Assembly: GCA_913775725.1 (NCBI GenBank)
Contig: CAJYNG010000006.1
Location: 19,063-83,062 of the forward strand
Source: an uncultured Stenotrophomonas sp.
Lineage (GTDB): Bacteria; Pseudomonadota; Gammaproteobacteria; Xanthomonadales; Xanthomonadaceae
Length of the DNA stretch: 64,000 nucleotides
Direction of reading: 5' to 3'
In this document: positions 30,290 to 38,611 of the stretch, one piece after another
Position numbering within the stretch: the first letter of the stretch is position 1
How the letters are laid out: each line of letters begins with the position of its first letter
Translations under genes and position numbers: made by a program
The notes under the pieces: model-generated
Database searches by the model: none
The model's input: the letters and a program-made list of their open reading frames with translations, nothing else
Told to the model about the DNA's origin: nothing

Positions 30290-30852
30290 GTCAGGTCTTC
30301 GCCGCGCAGGCGGCGGTGCCAGCCGTCCACACCGATGCGGTCCAGGGTCTGGATGTTGCGCTCGACGATCACGTCCGGGTCCGGATAGACATCCACCGCA
30401 CGCGCCACGCTGTCTTCGCGCAGCAGGTGCAGGGTGGGGAAGGGCGCGCGATTGGTGTAGTTGCTGGCATCGTCTGCGGCCACGCCGTCGAACTGGTAGT
30501 CCGGGTGGAAGCTGGCCACCTGCAGGATGCCCTGCAGGTCCAGCGCTTCGATGGCCGCGTCGGCGTTGTCGAGGAAATCGTTGTAGTCGAGGAAATCGGT
30601 CAGCACCTGCGGATGCACGATCAGCGTGGTGTCGATCTGCTCGGCCGGCGTATCGCGCAGCAGCACCAGCTCCTCGGCCAGCTGTTCAACCAGCGCTTCC
30701 GGCGTGGTCGCATCGCTGAGCACGATGCGGACCTGGTCCTTCACGTACACCGCCTTGGCGAACGGGCACAGGTTCAGGCCGATGACGATGCGCTCCAGCC
30801 ACCGGCGGGTGGCGGCGATCGGGTCATCGGTGGGCAGGTGGGAATCGGTCAT
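30286..30852 (-). CDS. DUF1415 family protein
   Basis: 188-residue soluble protein of a conserved uncharacterised family. Marks are RRWLERIVIGLNLCPFAKAVY near the N-terminus and LQVASFHPDYQFDGVAADDASNYTNRAPFPTLHLLRE in the middle. The invariant Cys in LNLCPFA and the His/Asp pair in FHPDYQF hint at an active or metal site, but no activity is known to me. The MTDSHLP start is chosen because the longer frame upstream overlaps the promoter region of the divergent operon. Confidence 0.85.
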   Translation of the reverse strand: MTDSHLPTDDPIAATRRWLERIVIGLNLCPFAKAVYVKDQVRIVLSDATTPEALVEQLAEELVLLRDTPAEQIDTTLIVHPQVLTDFLDYNDFLDNADAAIEALDLQGILQVASFHPDYQFDGVAADDASNYTNRAPFPTLHLLREDSVARAVDVYPDPDVIVERNIQTLDRIGVDGWHRRLRGEDLT

Positions 30853-30906
30853 GGCGGGCACGTCGGCTGGCGGGGCCGCCATTGTAGGCAGTGTGCCGGT
30901 GCTGCG

Positions 30907-30935
30907 CTGTCCACTGTGCAGGAACTGGACAGTGG
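30907..30935. promoter_or_regulatory. candidate operator upstream of the aldehyde dehydrogenase operon
   Basis: Overlapping dyads CTGTCCA...TGGACAG and CCACTGT...ACAGTGG about 110-140 bp before the aldehyde dehydrogenase start. A possible binding site for the AcoR-like regulator encoded at the other end of the cluster; no direct evidence. Confidence 0.4.
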
Positions 30936-31045
30936 CGAAGCTGGAAATCCCTGACGATTCAATCCGTTGCGCGCTCCCGATGGATGGCCGATTGCCAGCC
31001 AGGGGCGACGGGCGTGGAATGGATGCACGACACAGGAGGACACCC

Positions 31046-32512
31046 ATGACTGCATCTTCCCCGTGGCTGCCGGACGCCCTCTGGGCCGGCGCCTTCTTTG
31101 ATGGCCACTGGCAGGCTGCCCCACAACGGCACCCGGTGATTGAACCGGCCACCGGCCAGCAGCTCGGCGAGATCGGCCTAGCCGACCCGGCGCAGGTCGC
31201 GCGTTCGTCCGCCGCCGCCGCGCAGGCCCAGCAGGCGTGGGCGGCGGCGCCCTATGAACAGCGTGCCGACGTGCTGCGCAAGGCTGCGCGTCTGGCCGAA
31301 GAAAACATCGACACCCTGGTCGAGTGGCTGGTGCGCGAAAGCGGTTCGACCCGCCTCAAGGCCGGCTTCGAAGCCAAGGTGACCATCAAGGCACTGCATG
31401 AAGCTGCGGCGCTGCCGTCGCGCAGCACGGGTGAGATTCTGCCATCCGAACCGGGCAAGCTGAACCTGGCGCGCCGACGCCCGCTGGGCGTGGTCGGGGT
31501 CATCTCGCCGTTCAATTTCCCACTCTACCTGGCGATGCGCGCGGTGGCCCCGGCAATTGCGCTGGGCAACGCCGTGGTCCTCAAGCCGGACCCGCGTACG
31601 GCGGTATGCGGCGGCGCGGTGATCGCACGCTTGTTCGAGCAGGCGGGCCTGCCGGCAGGCGTGCTGCACATGCTGCCCGGCGATGGCGCGGCCGGGGCCG
31701 CACTGACCAGTGACCCGCACGTGGCGATGATCCAGTTCACCGGTTCCACCGCCGCTGGCCGCAAGGTCGGAGAGGCGGCCGGCAGGCATCTGAAGAAGGT
31801 CTCGCTGGAACTGGGCGGCAAGAATTCGTTGATCATCCTTGATGATGCAGACCTGGACCTGGCGGTGGCCAACACCGCGTGGGGCGTCTACCTGCACCAG
31901 GGCCAGATCTGCATGGCGACCGGCCGCGTGCTGGTGCACCGGAAGATCCACGACACGTTCCTGCAGAAACTGGTGGCCAAGGCCAAGGCGCTGAAGGTGG
32001 GCGACCCGGCACGTGAGGACGTGGCGATCGGCCCGCTGATCAATGCCGGCCAGCGCGACCATGCCGCACGCGTGGTCGAGCAGGCCGTGCAGGCAGGTGC
32101 CACGCTGGAAGCGGGAGGCACGCACCGGGACCTGTTCTTCGCACCCACCGTGCTCGGCAATGTTGCGGCCGACAATCCGGCCTTCAGCGAGGAGATCTTT
32201 GCGCCGGTAGCGGTGGTGGTGCCGTTCGATGATGACGACCACGCCGTGCAGCTGGCCAACGACAGCGAGTACGGCCTGTCGATGGCGATCGTGTCCAGCA
32301 ACGTCGGCCGCGCGCTGAAACTGGGCGAGCGCCTGCGCACCGGCCTGCTGCACATCAACGACCAGACCGTGAATGACGAGGTGATCAATCCCTTCGGCGG
32401 CGTCGGTGCGTCCGGCAACGGCACCAGCATCGGCGGCCCGGCCAACTGGGAAGAGTTCACCCAGTGGCAGTGGCTGACCGTCAAGGGCGAAGCGCCCGCC
32501 TACCCAATCTGA
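31046..32512 (+). CDS. benzaldehyde-type aldehyde dehydrogenase
   Basis: 488-residue NAD(P)-dependent aldehyde dehydrogenase. Marks are VISPFNFPLYLAMRAVAPAIALGNAVVLKPDP, the catalytic Glu in LELGGKN and catalytic Cys in QGQICMATGR, plus the EEIFAPVA block. The IDQTVNDE-like segment (HINDQTVNDEVINPFGG) and pairing with an aryl-alcohol-type dehydrogenase point to aromatic aldehydes (XylC type). ATG follows a strong AGGAGGA. The next gene starts 17 bp downstream. Confidence 0.9.
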   Translation: MTASSPWLPDALWAGAFFDGHWQAAPQRHPVIEPATGQQLGEIGLADPAQVARSSAAAAQAQQAWAAAPYEQRADVLRKAARLAEENIDTLVEWLVRESGSTRLKAGFEAKVTIKALHEAAALPSRSTGEILPSEPGKLNLARRRPLGVVGVISPFNFPLYLAMRAVAPAIALGNAVVLKPDPRTAVCGGAVIARLFEQAGLPAGVLHMLPGDGAAGAALTSDPHVAMIQFTGSTAAGRKVGEAAGRHLKKVSLELGGKNSLIILDDADLDLAVANTAWGVYLHQGQICMATGRVLVHRKIHDTFLQKLVAKAKALKVGDPAREDVAIGPLINAGQRDHAARVVEQAVQAGATLEAGGTHRDLFFAPTVLGNVAADNPAFSEEIFAPVAVVVPFDDDDHAVQLANDSEYGLSMAIVSSNVGRALKLGERLRTGLLHINDQTVNDEVINPFGGVGASGNGTSIGGPANWEEFTQWQWLTVKGEAPAYPI

Positions 32513-32529
32513 TCGAAGGAACCATCACG

Positions 32530-33657
32530 ATGAACGACAACACCGCAACGCGTGAGATCACCGCCGCCGTGGTCCGCGGCAAGGAACAGCCCTTCGTCAT
32601 CGAGCAGGCGCGGCTGCGCGGCCCGCAGGACGACGAGGTGCTGGTGAAGGTGGTGGCCACCGGCCTGTGCCATACCGATCTGATCGCGCGCGACCAGTAC
32701 TACCCGGTGCCGCTGCCGGCGGTGCTCGGCCATGAAGGCGCGGGCATCGTTGAAGCGGTGGGCCCGAACGTGCGCGACCTGAAGGTGGGCGACCACGTGG
32801 TGCTGACCTACGGCGCCTGCGGCCACTGCAATCCCTGCCGCGGCGGCCACGGTGCCTACTGCAAGGATTTCTTCGGGCTCAACTTCGGTGGCGATGATGG
32901 CCACGGCCACACCGCCATCACCGATGCACAGGGCCAGCCGCTGCACGATCATTTCTTCGCGCAGTCCTCGTTCGCCACCTTCGCCATCGCGCGCGAGATC
33001 AACGCGATCAAGGTGCCTGATGACGCACCACTGGAATTGCTGGGCCCGCTGGGGTGCGGCATCCAGACCGGTGCCGGTGCGGTGCTCAACTCGCTGCAGG
33101 TGCGGTCCGGCAGCAGCTTTGCAAGCTATGGTGCCGGTGCGGTGGGCCTGAGTGCGGTGATGGCGGCCAAGGTGGCCGGCGCCACCACCATCATCGCCAT
33201 CGACGTGGTGCCTTCGCGCCTGGAGCTTGCGCTGGAGCTGGGGGCCACCCACGTAGTCAACAGCCGGGAGACCGATGTGGTCGAGGCGGTGCGCGCGATC
33301 ACCGGTGGCGGTGCTGACTTCGCGCTGGAATCGACCGGCCGTCCGGACGTGCTGTCCGCCGGCATCGAGGCGCTGGGTGGGCTGGGCATGATGGGCGTGG
33401 TCGGTGCGCCGAAGCTGGGCACCACCGCCAGTTTCGATGTGAACAACCTGCTGCTCGGCGGGCGCAGCATCCGCGGCATCGTCGAGGGTGACAGCGTGCC
33501 GCAGGTGTTCATTCCGCAGCTGGTGACCCTGTTCCAGCAGGGACGCTTTCCGTTCGACAAGCTGGTGAAGTTCTATCCGCTGGAACAGATCAACCAGGCG
33601 GCCGAAGACAGCACGAAGGGAATCACGCTCAAGCCGGTGCTGCGGATCGCGGCGTAA
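32530..33657 (+). CDS. zinc alcohol dehydrogenase, aryl-alcohol type
   Basis: 375-residue medium-chain dehydrogenase. Catalytic zinc ligands are Cys in GLCHTD and His in GHEGAG; structural zinc cysteines are in ACGHCNPCRGGHGAYC; the NAD fold is GAGAVGLSAVMAAKVAGATTIIAIDV. Its similarity is to the XylB/benzyl-alcohol dehydrogenase group, which works with a benzaldehyde dehydrogenase like the gene before it. Together they would oxidise aryl alcohols to aryl acids. It is followed by a 258-bp spacer with two palindromic repeats, then a regulator. Confidence 0.9.
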   Translation: MNDNTATREITAAVVRGKEQPFVIEQARLRGPQDDEVLVKVVATGLCHTDLIARDQYYPVPLPAVLGHEGAGIVEAVGPNVRDLKVGDHVVLTYGACGHCNPCRGGHGAYCKDFFGLNFGGDDGHGHTAITDAQGQPLHDHFFAQSSFATFAIAREINAIKVPDDAPLELLGPLGCGIQTGAGAVLNSLQVRSGSSFASYGAGAVGLSAVMAAKVAGATTIIAIDVVPSRLELALELGATHVVNSRETDVVEAVRAITGGGADFALESTGRPDVLSAGIEALGGLGMMGVVGAPKLGTTASFDVNNLLLGGRSIRGIVEGDSVPQVFIPQLVTLFQQGRFPFDKLVKFYPLEQINQAAEDSTKGITLKPVLRIAA

Positions 33658-33771
33658 GGGTGGGGTGGGTTTGCAGGGCTGCGCCCTGCACCCGCCGAAG
33701 CAATGGCAGCCGCCAGAGCAACAGCAGAAGCTGGATTCCTGAGGTTGGCGGGGTGGGTCCGGTTGCTGTTG

Positions 33772-33838
33772 GTGGGTGCCGACCGTTGGTCGGCACGCGG
33801 TCGGAGCCGTTCTCCAGAGTAAAACGGCTCTGACCCCT
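33772..33838. repeat. SMAG-like palindrome plus GGGGTCAGA-family palindrome
   Basis: GTGGGTGCCGACC/GGTCGGCAC (33772-33796) directly followed by GGTCGGAGCCGTT...AACGGCTCTGACC (33799-33838, one arm mismatch). The second belongs to the same family as 36635-36696, 43212-43249 and 51122-51159. Confidence 0.7.
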
Positions 33839-33861
33839 TGTTTGAACCGCTGGCGGAAACA

Positions 33862-33875
33862 TTCCGTTGTCGGAA
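33862..33875. promoter_or_regulatory. small palindrome before the AcoR-like gene
   Basis: TTCCG-TTGT-CGGAA, 41 bp before the regulator start. A possible autoregulatory operator; suggested by symmetry and position only. Confidence 0.3.
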
Positions 33876-33915
33876 CGTAACGTGGCGTTGCCGCAGACGG
33901 GTGTACGCTGCCTCC

Positions 33916-35013
33916 ATGATGGCCACGACAGTCGGGCAGCAGCAGTTGGTGGCGGCACGTGCCGCTTTCGCCGAGGGCGATGTGCGCTCATTGGGCGTGT
34001 TGCCGCTGCCGCTGCAGCAGTCATGGCTGCGTTCGCGCGCGGCGGGCCTGCAACCGGGGCAGGAGCCGGACTATCGGCCGCTGCTGGGGGGCGGACAGCG
34101 TCTCCCGCATCCCGACGACCGGCGCCTGGCACGTTGCGTGCAGCCGGAGCTGGAGCAGCTCTGGGCGGCCTTCGGTGGGCGTGGCTGGACGATGTTCTGC
34201 GCCAACCGCGACGGCATGGTGATCGCGCAGCAGGCCCACGGCCTGGAAGATGCTCCCTTGCTGCGGCCGATCCAGGTCGGGCGACAGCTGGGCGAGACGG
34301 AGATCGGCACCACCGCGCCAGCGGTCAGTCTGGCCGACGATGTGCCGGCACTGGTGCGAGGCAACGAACATTACCTGCAGCGGTTCGCGCCGGTGTTCTG
34401 CCTGAGCGAGCCACTGCACGATCTCGACGGTCGGGTCTGCGGGGTGATCGACATCACCGGTCTTGGCGAGCGCGATCCCGCCCTGCTGCAGGGCTATTTC
34501 CGGCAGGCTGCGCTGGCCAGCGAAAATCGCTTGTTCCACAGCCTCACCGACGTGCATCTGCTGGCCGTGCAACATGATCCGCGCTGGCTGGCGTCACCGC
34601 TGCAGGGACTGCTGGCGGTGCAGGAGGATGGCCAGCTGCGTGCAGCCAACCGCGTTGCACGGCGCCTGCTGGGCCTGCCACGGCGGGGGCCGTTGCCGCT
34701 GCTGGATCTGGAGGCGCTGTTTGCTGGCGCCAGTGCGGCGCAACGGCGTCGCCTGCTGCAACCGGGCGCAGCGCATCGGGTCCGGTTGGGCGAGGGCAGC
34801 GCGGTCTACCTGCAGCGTCTGCAGGGGCCGCGGGGCGGGGCGCATCGGCCTACTCAGCGGAGCACCCCGGCAGATCCGGTCGCGCCGCTGCTGCGTGACC
34901 AGCGGCGTGAGGCCGCGCGCCGCGCGGCCCAGGCCGCTGACGGCAACCTCAGCCTGGCCGCACGCCAGCTGGGGATCTCGCGCACCACGCTGTACAAGCT
35001 GCTGCGCGATTGA
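33916..35013 (+). CDS. AcoR-like regulator lacking the AAA+ domain
   Basis: 365-residue protein. The N-terminal half matches the GAF sensor region of AcoR-type activators (LQQSWLRSRAAGLQ; GTTAPAVSLADD; CLSEPLHDLDGRVCGVIDITG). A PAS-like stretch follows (about 215-290, LLAVQEDGQLRAANRVARRLLG) and a Fis-type helix-turn-helix ends it (LAARQLGISRTTLYKLL). The central sigma-54 ATPase is absent: no Walker A, no GAFTGA. It therefore cannot activate sigma-54 polymerase in the usual way and may repress or act with sigma-70. It sits just after the aryl-alcohol/aldehyde dehydrogenase genes, its probable targets. Two adjacent Met codons serve as start. Confidence 0.85.
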   Translation: MMATTVGQQQLVAARAAFAEGDVRSLGVLPLPLQQSWLRSRAAGLQPGQEPDYRPLLGGGQRLPHPDDRRLARCVQPELEQLWAAFGGRGWTMFCANRDGMVIAQQAHGLEDAPLLRPIQVGRQLGETEIGTTAPAVSLADDVPALVRGNEHYLQRFAPVFCLSEPLHDLDGRVCGVIDITGLGERDPALLQGYFRQAALASENRLFHSLTDVHLLAVQHDPRWLASPLQGLLAVQEDGQLRAANRVARRLLGLPRRGPLPLLDLEALFAGASAAQRRRLLQPGAAHRVRLGEGSAVYLQRLQGPRGGAHRPTQRSTPADPVAPLLRDQRREAARRAAQAADGNLSLAARQLGISRTTLYKLLRD

Positions 35014-35017
35014 CCGC

Positions 35018-35045
35018 GTAGTCCACCGGGCATGGCCCGGCGGAA
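35018..35045 (+). repeat. SMAG-like hairpin between convergent genes
   Basis: GTAGTCCACCGGGCATGGCCCGG; a short imperfect stem between the regulator and yajQ. It is a weaker match to the SMAG pattern. Confidence 0.4.
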
Positions 35046-35049
35046 TCCA

Positions 35050-35532
35050 TCAGTCGCGGAAGTTGTTGAACTGCAGCGGCAGCTCGAACTTGCCGGCCTT
35101 GAGTACGGCAATGGCGTCCTGCAGGTCGTCGCGCTTCTTGCCCTGCACGCGCAGCTTGTCGCCGTTGATCTGGCTTTCCACCTTCAGCTTGGCGTCCTTC
35201 AGTGCCGCCGCGATCTTCTTGGCGATCTTCTGCTCGATGCCCTGCTTGACGGTGATCTTCTGCCGGGCCTGGGCCAGGTTGGTCTCGATGTCGCCGAACT
35301 CCAGGCTGAGCACGTCGATGCCGCGCGCGGCCAAGCGGGCACGCAGGATGTCGTTCATCTGCTTGAGCTGGAACTCGGTCGGCGCAGTCTGGTTGATGAC
35401 ATCGCCATCTCGCTCGAACTTGGCGTCCACGCCCTTGAAGTCGAAGCGGGTGGCCAGTTCGCGGTTGGCCTGGTCGATGGCGTTGGTCAGCTCGTGGGTG
35501 TCGACTTCGGACACGACGTCGAAGGAAGGCAT
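35050..35532 (-). CDS. yajQ: YajQ-family nucleotide-binding protein
   Basis: 160 residues, the family length, starting MPSFDVVSEVDTHELTNAIDQANRELATRFDFKG, with two ferredoxin-like halves. YajQ proteins bind nucleotides; in Xanthomonas campestris a homologue is a cyclic-di-GMP effector that controls virulence genes, and homologues are reported from Stenotrophomonas. The ATG follows GAAGGAAGG. It is transcribed alone, divergent from the DMT transporter, with a cluster of three SMAG palindromes behind its promoter. Confidence 0.95.
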   Translation of the reverse strand: MPSFDVVSEVDTHELTNAIDQANRELATRFDFKGVDAKFERDGDVINQTAPTEFQLKQMNDILRARLAARGIDVLSLEFGDIETNLAQARQKITVKQGIEQKIAKKIAAALKDAKLKVESQINGDKLRVQGKKRDDLQDAIAVLKAGKFELPLQFNNFRD

Positions 35533-35596
35533 GGGCGGTGCTCCGCAGAATTCAGTGGTGGTCATTCTATCGCGCCGGCCCGCATGCCCGCTTTGT

Positions 35597-35690
35597 GTAG
35601 AGTCGAGCCATGCCCGACTGCCGCCCTTCTGTAGAGCCGAGCCATGCTCGGCTGCTTTGTGAAGAGCAGTCGAGCATGGCTCGACTCTAC
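35597..35690. repeat. cluster of three SMAG palindromes
   Basis: Direct copies at 35597-35619 (GTAGAGTCGAGCCATGCCC) and 35631-35653 (GTAGAGCCGAGCCATGCTCG), and an inverted copy ending CTCTAC at 35668-35690. The first and third share the TCGAG stem and can pair with each other, enclosing the second. Confidence 0.85.
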
Positions 35691-35718
35691 AATCCGGTGC
35701 GGTCGGCGATAATGAGCC

Positions 35719-36615
35719 ATGAACCTGCAACGCTCCCCTTCGCGCGCGGTGGCCTGGATGGTCGCTGCGGTCGCCTGTTTCTCGCTGATGGACGCCGGCA
35801 TGAAGCAGCTGTCGGCCAGCTATCCCACGCTGGAAGTGACTTTCCTGCGTGGTGCGGCCTCGTTGCCGTTCGTGCTGGTCTGGGTGCTGGTCAGCGCTGG
35901 CCCGCGATCGCTGATCCCGCGCCGCTGGGGCCTGCACCTGCTGCGTGGTGGGCTGGGCATGGCGATGATCGGCTGCTTCGTGTTCGCCCTGCGCGATCTG
36001 CCGTTGTCCACCGCCTACACCATCTATTTCGTTGCCCCACTGCTGATCGCCGCGCTGTCGGTGCCGTTGCTGGGCGAGCGGGTTGGGCCGCGGCGCTGGG
36101 TCGCCATCGGCATCGGCCTGGTGGGCGTGCTGGTGGTGCTGCGGCCGGGTGTGGACGGCTTCATTTCGGTGCCCGGCCTGATGGTGCTGGCGGCGGCAAC
36201 GGCCTATGCCGTGGCGGCGATCACGGTCAGCCTGCTGACCCGCACCGATACCTCGCAGTCGATGGTGGTCTGGTTCCTGGTGATCATGGCCATCGGCGCC
36301 GGCCTGCTGGCCATGCCCGGCTGGGTACCGCTGCAGCTGGCACATGCGCCTTTGATTGCCGGCATGGGCCTGGCCGGGGCGCTGGGCCAGATCGCCCTGA
36401 CCAAGGCCTTCCAGCTGGGCGAGGCCTCGATGATCGCGCCGTTGGAGTACAGCGGCCTGGTCTGGGTGATCGGCTGGGATCTGGCCTTCTGGGGCCAGCT
36501 GCCGGATAGCTATACCTGGGTGGGTGCGGCGATCATCGTCGCCTCGGGCCTGTACCTGCTGCATCGCGAGCGCCTGAACCGGGTGCAGCCGCCGAAGCCG
36601 CTGGATCATCCCTGA
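35719..36615 (+). CDS. DMT-superfamily (EamA) transporter
   Basis: 298-residue inner-membrane protein with ten predicted helices in two EamA repeats (about 10-140 and 150-285). Typical marks are FLRGAASLPFVLVW, RDLPLSTAYTIYFVAPLLIAALSVPLLGERVGPRRW and the second-half counterpart LGEASMIAPLEYSGLVWVIGW. Members export metabolites such as amino acids or riboflavin; the substrate is unknown. It ends 20 bp before a 62-bp perfect palindrome. Confidence 0.9.
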   Translation: MNLQRSPSRAVAWMVAAVACFSLMDAGMKQLSASYPTLEVTFLRGAASLPFVLVWVLVSAGPRSLIPRRWGLHLLRGGLGMAMIGCFVFALRDLPLSTAYTIYFVAPLLIAALSVPLLGERVGPRRWVAIGIGLVGVLVVLRPGVDGFISVPGLMVLAAATAYAVAAITVSLLTRTDTSQSMVVWFLVIMAIGAGLLAMPGWVPLQLAHAPLIAGMGLAGALGQIALTKAFQLGEASMIAPLEYSGLVWVIGWDLAFWGQLPDSYTWVGAAIIVASGLYLLHRERLNRVQPPKPLDHP

Positions 36616-36634
36616 GCCGGTTGGGCCAGGGAAT

Positions 36635-36696
36635 GGAGTCAGAGCCCCTGCGGGGATCCGACCCCGGGGTCGGATCCCCGCAGGGGCTCTGACTCC
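36635..36696. repeat. 62-bp perfect palindrome, GGAGTCAGAGCC family
   Basis: Two exact 31-bp arms, starting GGAGTCAGAGCCCCTGCGG, meet without a spacer at CCCC|GGGG. There is no T-tract. It belongs to the same GG(G/A)GTCNGANCC family as the elements at 33799, 43212 and 51122. It lies between the DMT gene and metN. Confidence 0.9.
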
Positions 36697-36825
36697 AGCC
36701 AATGCGCCGGCGCGGGCGGCTTAGAATCAAAAGGAATAACATTCTGGCCCATGGCGCGGGCGCGCGACCGCCTGCGCTGGTAGGCTGCACGCCCCCTTCC
36801 GTCACCCAGCCGGTGAGCCACGCCC

Positions 36826-37833
36826 GTGATCGAGTTCCAGCGCCTGCACAAATCCTATGCCGTTGCCGGCCGCGCAGTCAGCGCGCTGCAACCGCTGGAC
36901 CTGACCATCGAGGCCGGTGAGGTATTCGGCATCATCGGCCATTCCGGCGCCGGCAAATCGACCCTGATCCGCATGATCAACCGCCTGGAAGAGCCCAGCG
37001 GTGGCCGTCTGCTGATCGGTGGCGAGGATGTCACCGCACTGGATGCGGACGGCCTGCGCGTGCTGCGCCGGCGCATCGGCATGATCTTCCAGCACTTCAA
37101 CCTGCTGTCTTCGCGCACGGTGGCCGGCAATGTCGCCTTCCCGCTGGAGCTGGCCGGCACGCCGAAGGCGGAGATCGACGCACGCGTAGCCGAACTGCTG
37201 CAGACCGTGGGCCTGGAGGCACACGCGCAGAAGTACCCGGCACAGCTGTCCGGTGGCCAGAAGCAGCGCGTCGGCATCGCCCGTGCACTGGCGACCCGGC
37301 CGCAGATCCTGCTGTGCGATGAGGCCACCAGTGCGCTCGACCCGCAGACCACCGCCTCGGTGCTGTCGCTGCTGTCGAAGATCAACCGCGAGCTGGGCCT
37401 GACCATCGTGCTGATCACCCACGAGATGGATGTGATCCGCCGCGTCTGCGACCGCGTCGCCGTCCTGGATGCCGGCCAGATGGTCGAGACCGGACCGGTC
37501 ACCCGCGTGTTCCTGCACCCGCAGCACCCGACCACGCGCCGTTTCGTCAGTGAATCGGAGCAGGTGGACGAAGGTGCGCTGCACCGCGATTTCGATGCCG
37601 TCGGTGGCCGCATCGTGCGGCTGACCTTCCTTGGCGGAGACACCTACGAACCCCTGCTCGGCAGCGTCGCGCGGCAGACCGGGGTCGACTACAACATCCT
37701 GTCCGGCCGCATCGACCGGATCAAGGACACCCCGTATGGCCAGCTGGTGGTCGCCCTGGTGGGCGGTGACCAGTCCGCCGCGCAGGCCGCGTTCGTGGCC
37801 GCCGGCGTGCACGTTGAGGAACTGCGTCGATGA
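36826..37833 (+). CDS. metN: methionine ABC importer, ATPase
   Basis: Energises D/L-methionine uptake. The 335 residues have Walker [10 protein letters not shown], signature [15 protein letters not shown], Walker [16 protein letters not shown] and the C-terminal NIL domain (about 260-335) that senses intracellular methionine and shuts the transporter. It starts with GTG. The metI start overlaps its stop by 4 bp. A SAM-type riboswitch was looked for upstream and not recognised. Confidence 0.95.
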   Translation: MIEFQRLHKSYAVAGRAVSALQPLDLTIEAGEVFGIIGHSGAGKSTLIRMINRLEEPSGGRLLIGGEDVTALDADGLRVLRRRIGMIFQHFNLLSSRTVAGNVAFPLELAGTPKAEIDARVAELLQTVGLEAHAQKYPAQLSGGQKQRVGIARALATRPQILLCDEATSALDPQTTASVLSLLSKINRELGLTIVLITHEMDVIRRVCDRVAVLDAGQMVETGPVTRVFLHPQHPTTRRFVSESEQVDEGALHRDFDAVGGRIVRLTFLGGDTYEPLLGSVARQTGVDYNILSGRIDRIKDTPYGQLVVALVGGDQSAAQAAFVAAGVHVEELRR

Positions 37834-38519
37834 TCATCGCCACTGCCGGCGGATTCTTCCGCCACCTGGATGCGGGCAAGTGGGCCGATATCGGCCAGGC
37901 CACCATCGATACCCTGCTGATGCTGCTCGGTTCGCTGCCGCTGACCCTGGCCATCGGCCTGCCCCTGGGCGTGCTGCTGTACCTGTTCGGCGCACCACAG
38001 ATGAAGCGCCGGCCGTTCGCCTATGGCGTGCTGGCGCTGGTGGTGAACCTGCTGCGCTCGGTGCCTTTCATCATCCTGATGATCGTGCTGATCCCGGTCA
38101 CGCTGTTCCTGATGGGGACGTCGCTGGGTGTACGCGGTGCGATCGTGCCGTTGGTGATCGGTGCCGCACCGTTCTACGCACGCCTGGTCGAGACCGCGCT
38201 GCGCGAAGTGGACCGTGGCGTGATCGAAGCGACCCAGTCGATGGGTGCCACCACCTGGCAGCTGGTCACCCGCGTGCTGCTGCCGGAGGCGCGTCCGGGC
38301 CTGATCGCTGGCGCAACGGTCACCACCGTGGCGCTGATCGGCTTCACCGCGATGGGCGGTGCGATCGGTTCCGGTGGCCTCGGTGACCTGGCCTTCCGCG
38401 ACGGCTACCAGCGCTCGCACACCGACGTGGCCCTGGTCACCGTGGTCCTGCTGCTGGTCCTTGTGCAACTGCTGCAGATGCTCGGCGACCGCCTGGTCGC
38501 GCATTACAGCCGCAAATAG
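37830..38519 (+). CDS. metI: methionine ABC importer, permease
   Basis: 229-residue permease with about five membrane helices and the EAA coupling loop ([39 protein letters not shown]). It is translationally coupled to metN. The binding-protein gene metQ, which normally follows, is not next to it: the next gene runs the other way and is a lipocalin. Confidence 0.95.
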   Translation: MIIATAGGFFRHLDAGKWADIGQATIDTLLMLLGSLPLTLAIGLPLGVLLYLFGAPQMKRRPFAYGVLALVVNLLRSVPFIILMIVLIPVTLFLMGTSLGVRGAIVPLVIGAAPFYARLVETALREVDRGVIEATQSMGATTWQLVTRVLLPEARPGLIAGATVTTVALIGFTAMGGAIGSGGLGDLAFRDGYQRSHTDVALVTVVLLLVLVQLLQMLGDRLVAHYSRK

Positions 38520-38532
38520 CAGAATGCCGGGC

Positions 38533-38599
38533 GGTAGCCGGCCAGCGGCCGGCTCTACCCCATTGTCTGGAAACGGTAGTGCCGGCCGCTGGCCGGCAA
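38533..38599 (+). repeat. two SMAG-type palindromes
   Basis: GTAGCCGGCCAGCGGCCGGCTCTAC type at 38533-38557 (GTAG at both ends) and GTAGTGCCGGCCGCTGGCC at 38576-38599. They lie in the gap between convergent metI and the lipocalin. Confidence 0.8.
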
Positions 38600-38611
38600 T
38601 TCCACGTGCGG

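Noticed and set aside
34861-35013. sigma-54 activator function for the AcoR-like gene
   Set aside because: No Walker A, Walker B or GAFTGA motif between sensor and HTH; called a regulator lacking the ATPase instead.
35597-35690. CRISPR array
   Set aside because: Only three copies, alternating orientation, unequal spacing and palindromic GTAG-tipped units: a SMAG cluster. No cas genes in the window.
36700-36825. Possible SAM-sensing riboswitch before metN
   Set aside because: Short region without any SAM-I, SAM-II or SAH core motif I can recognise.
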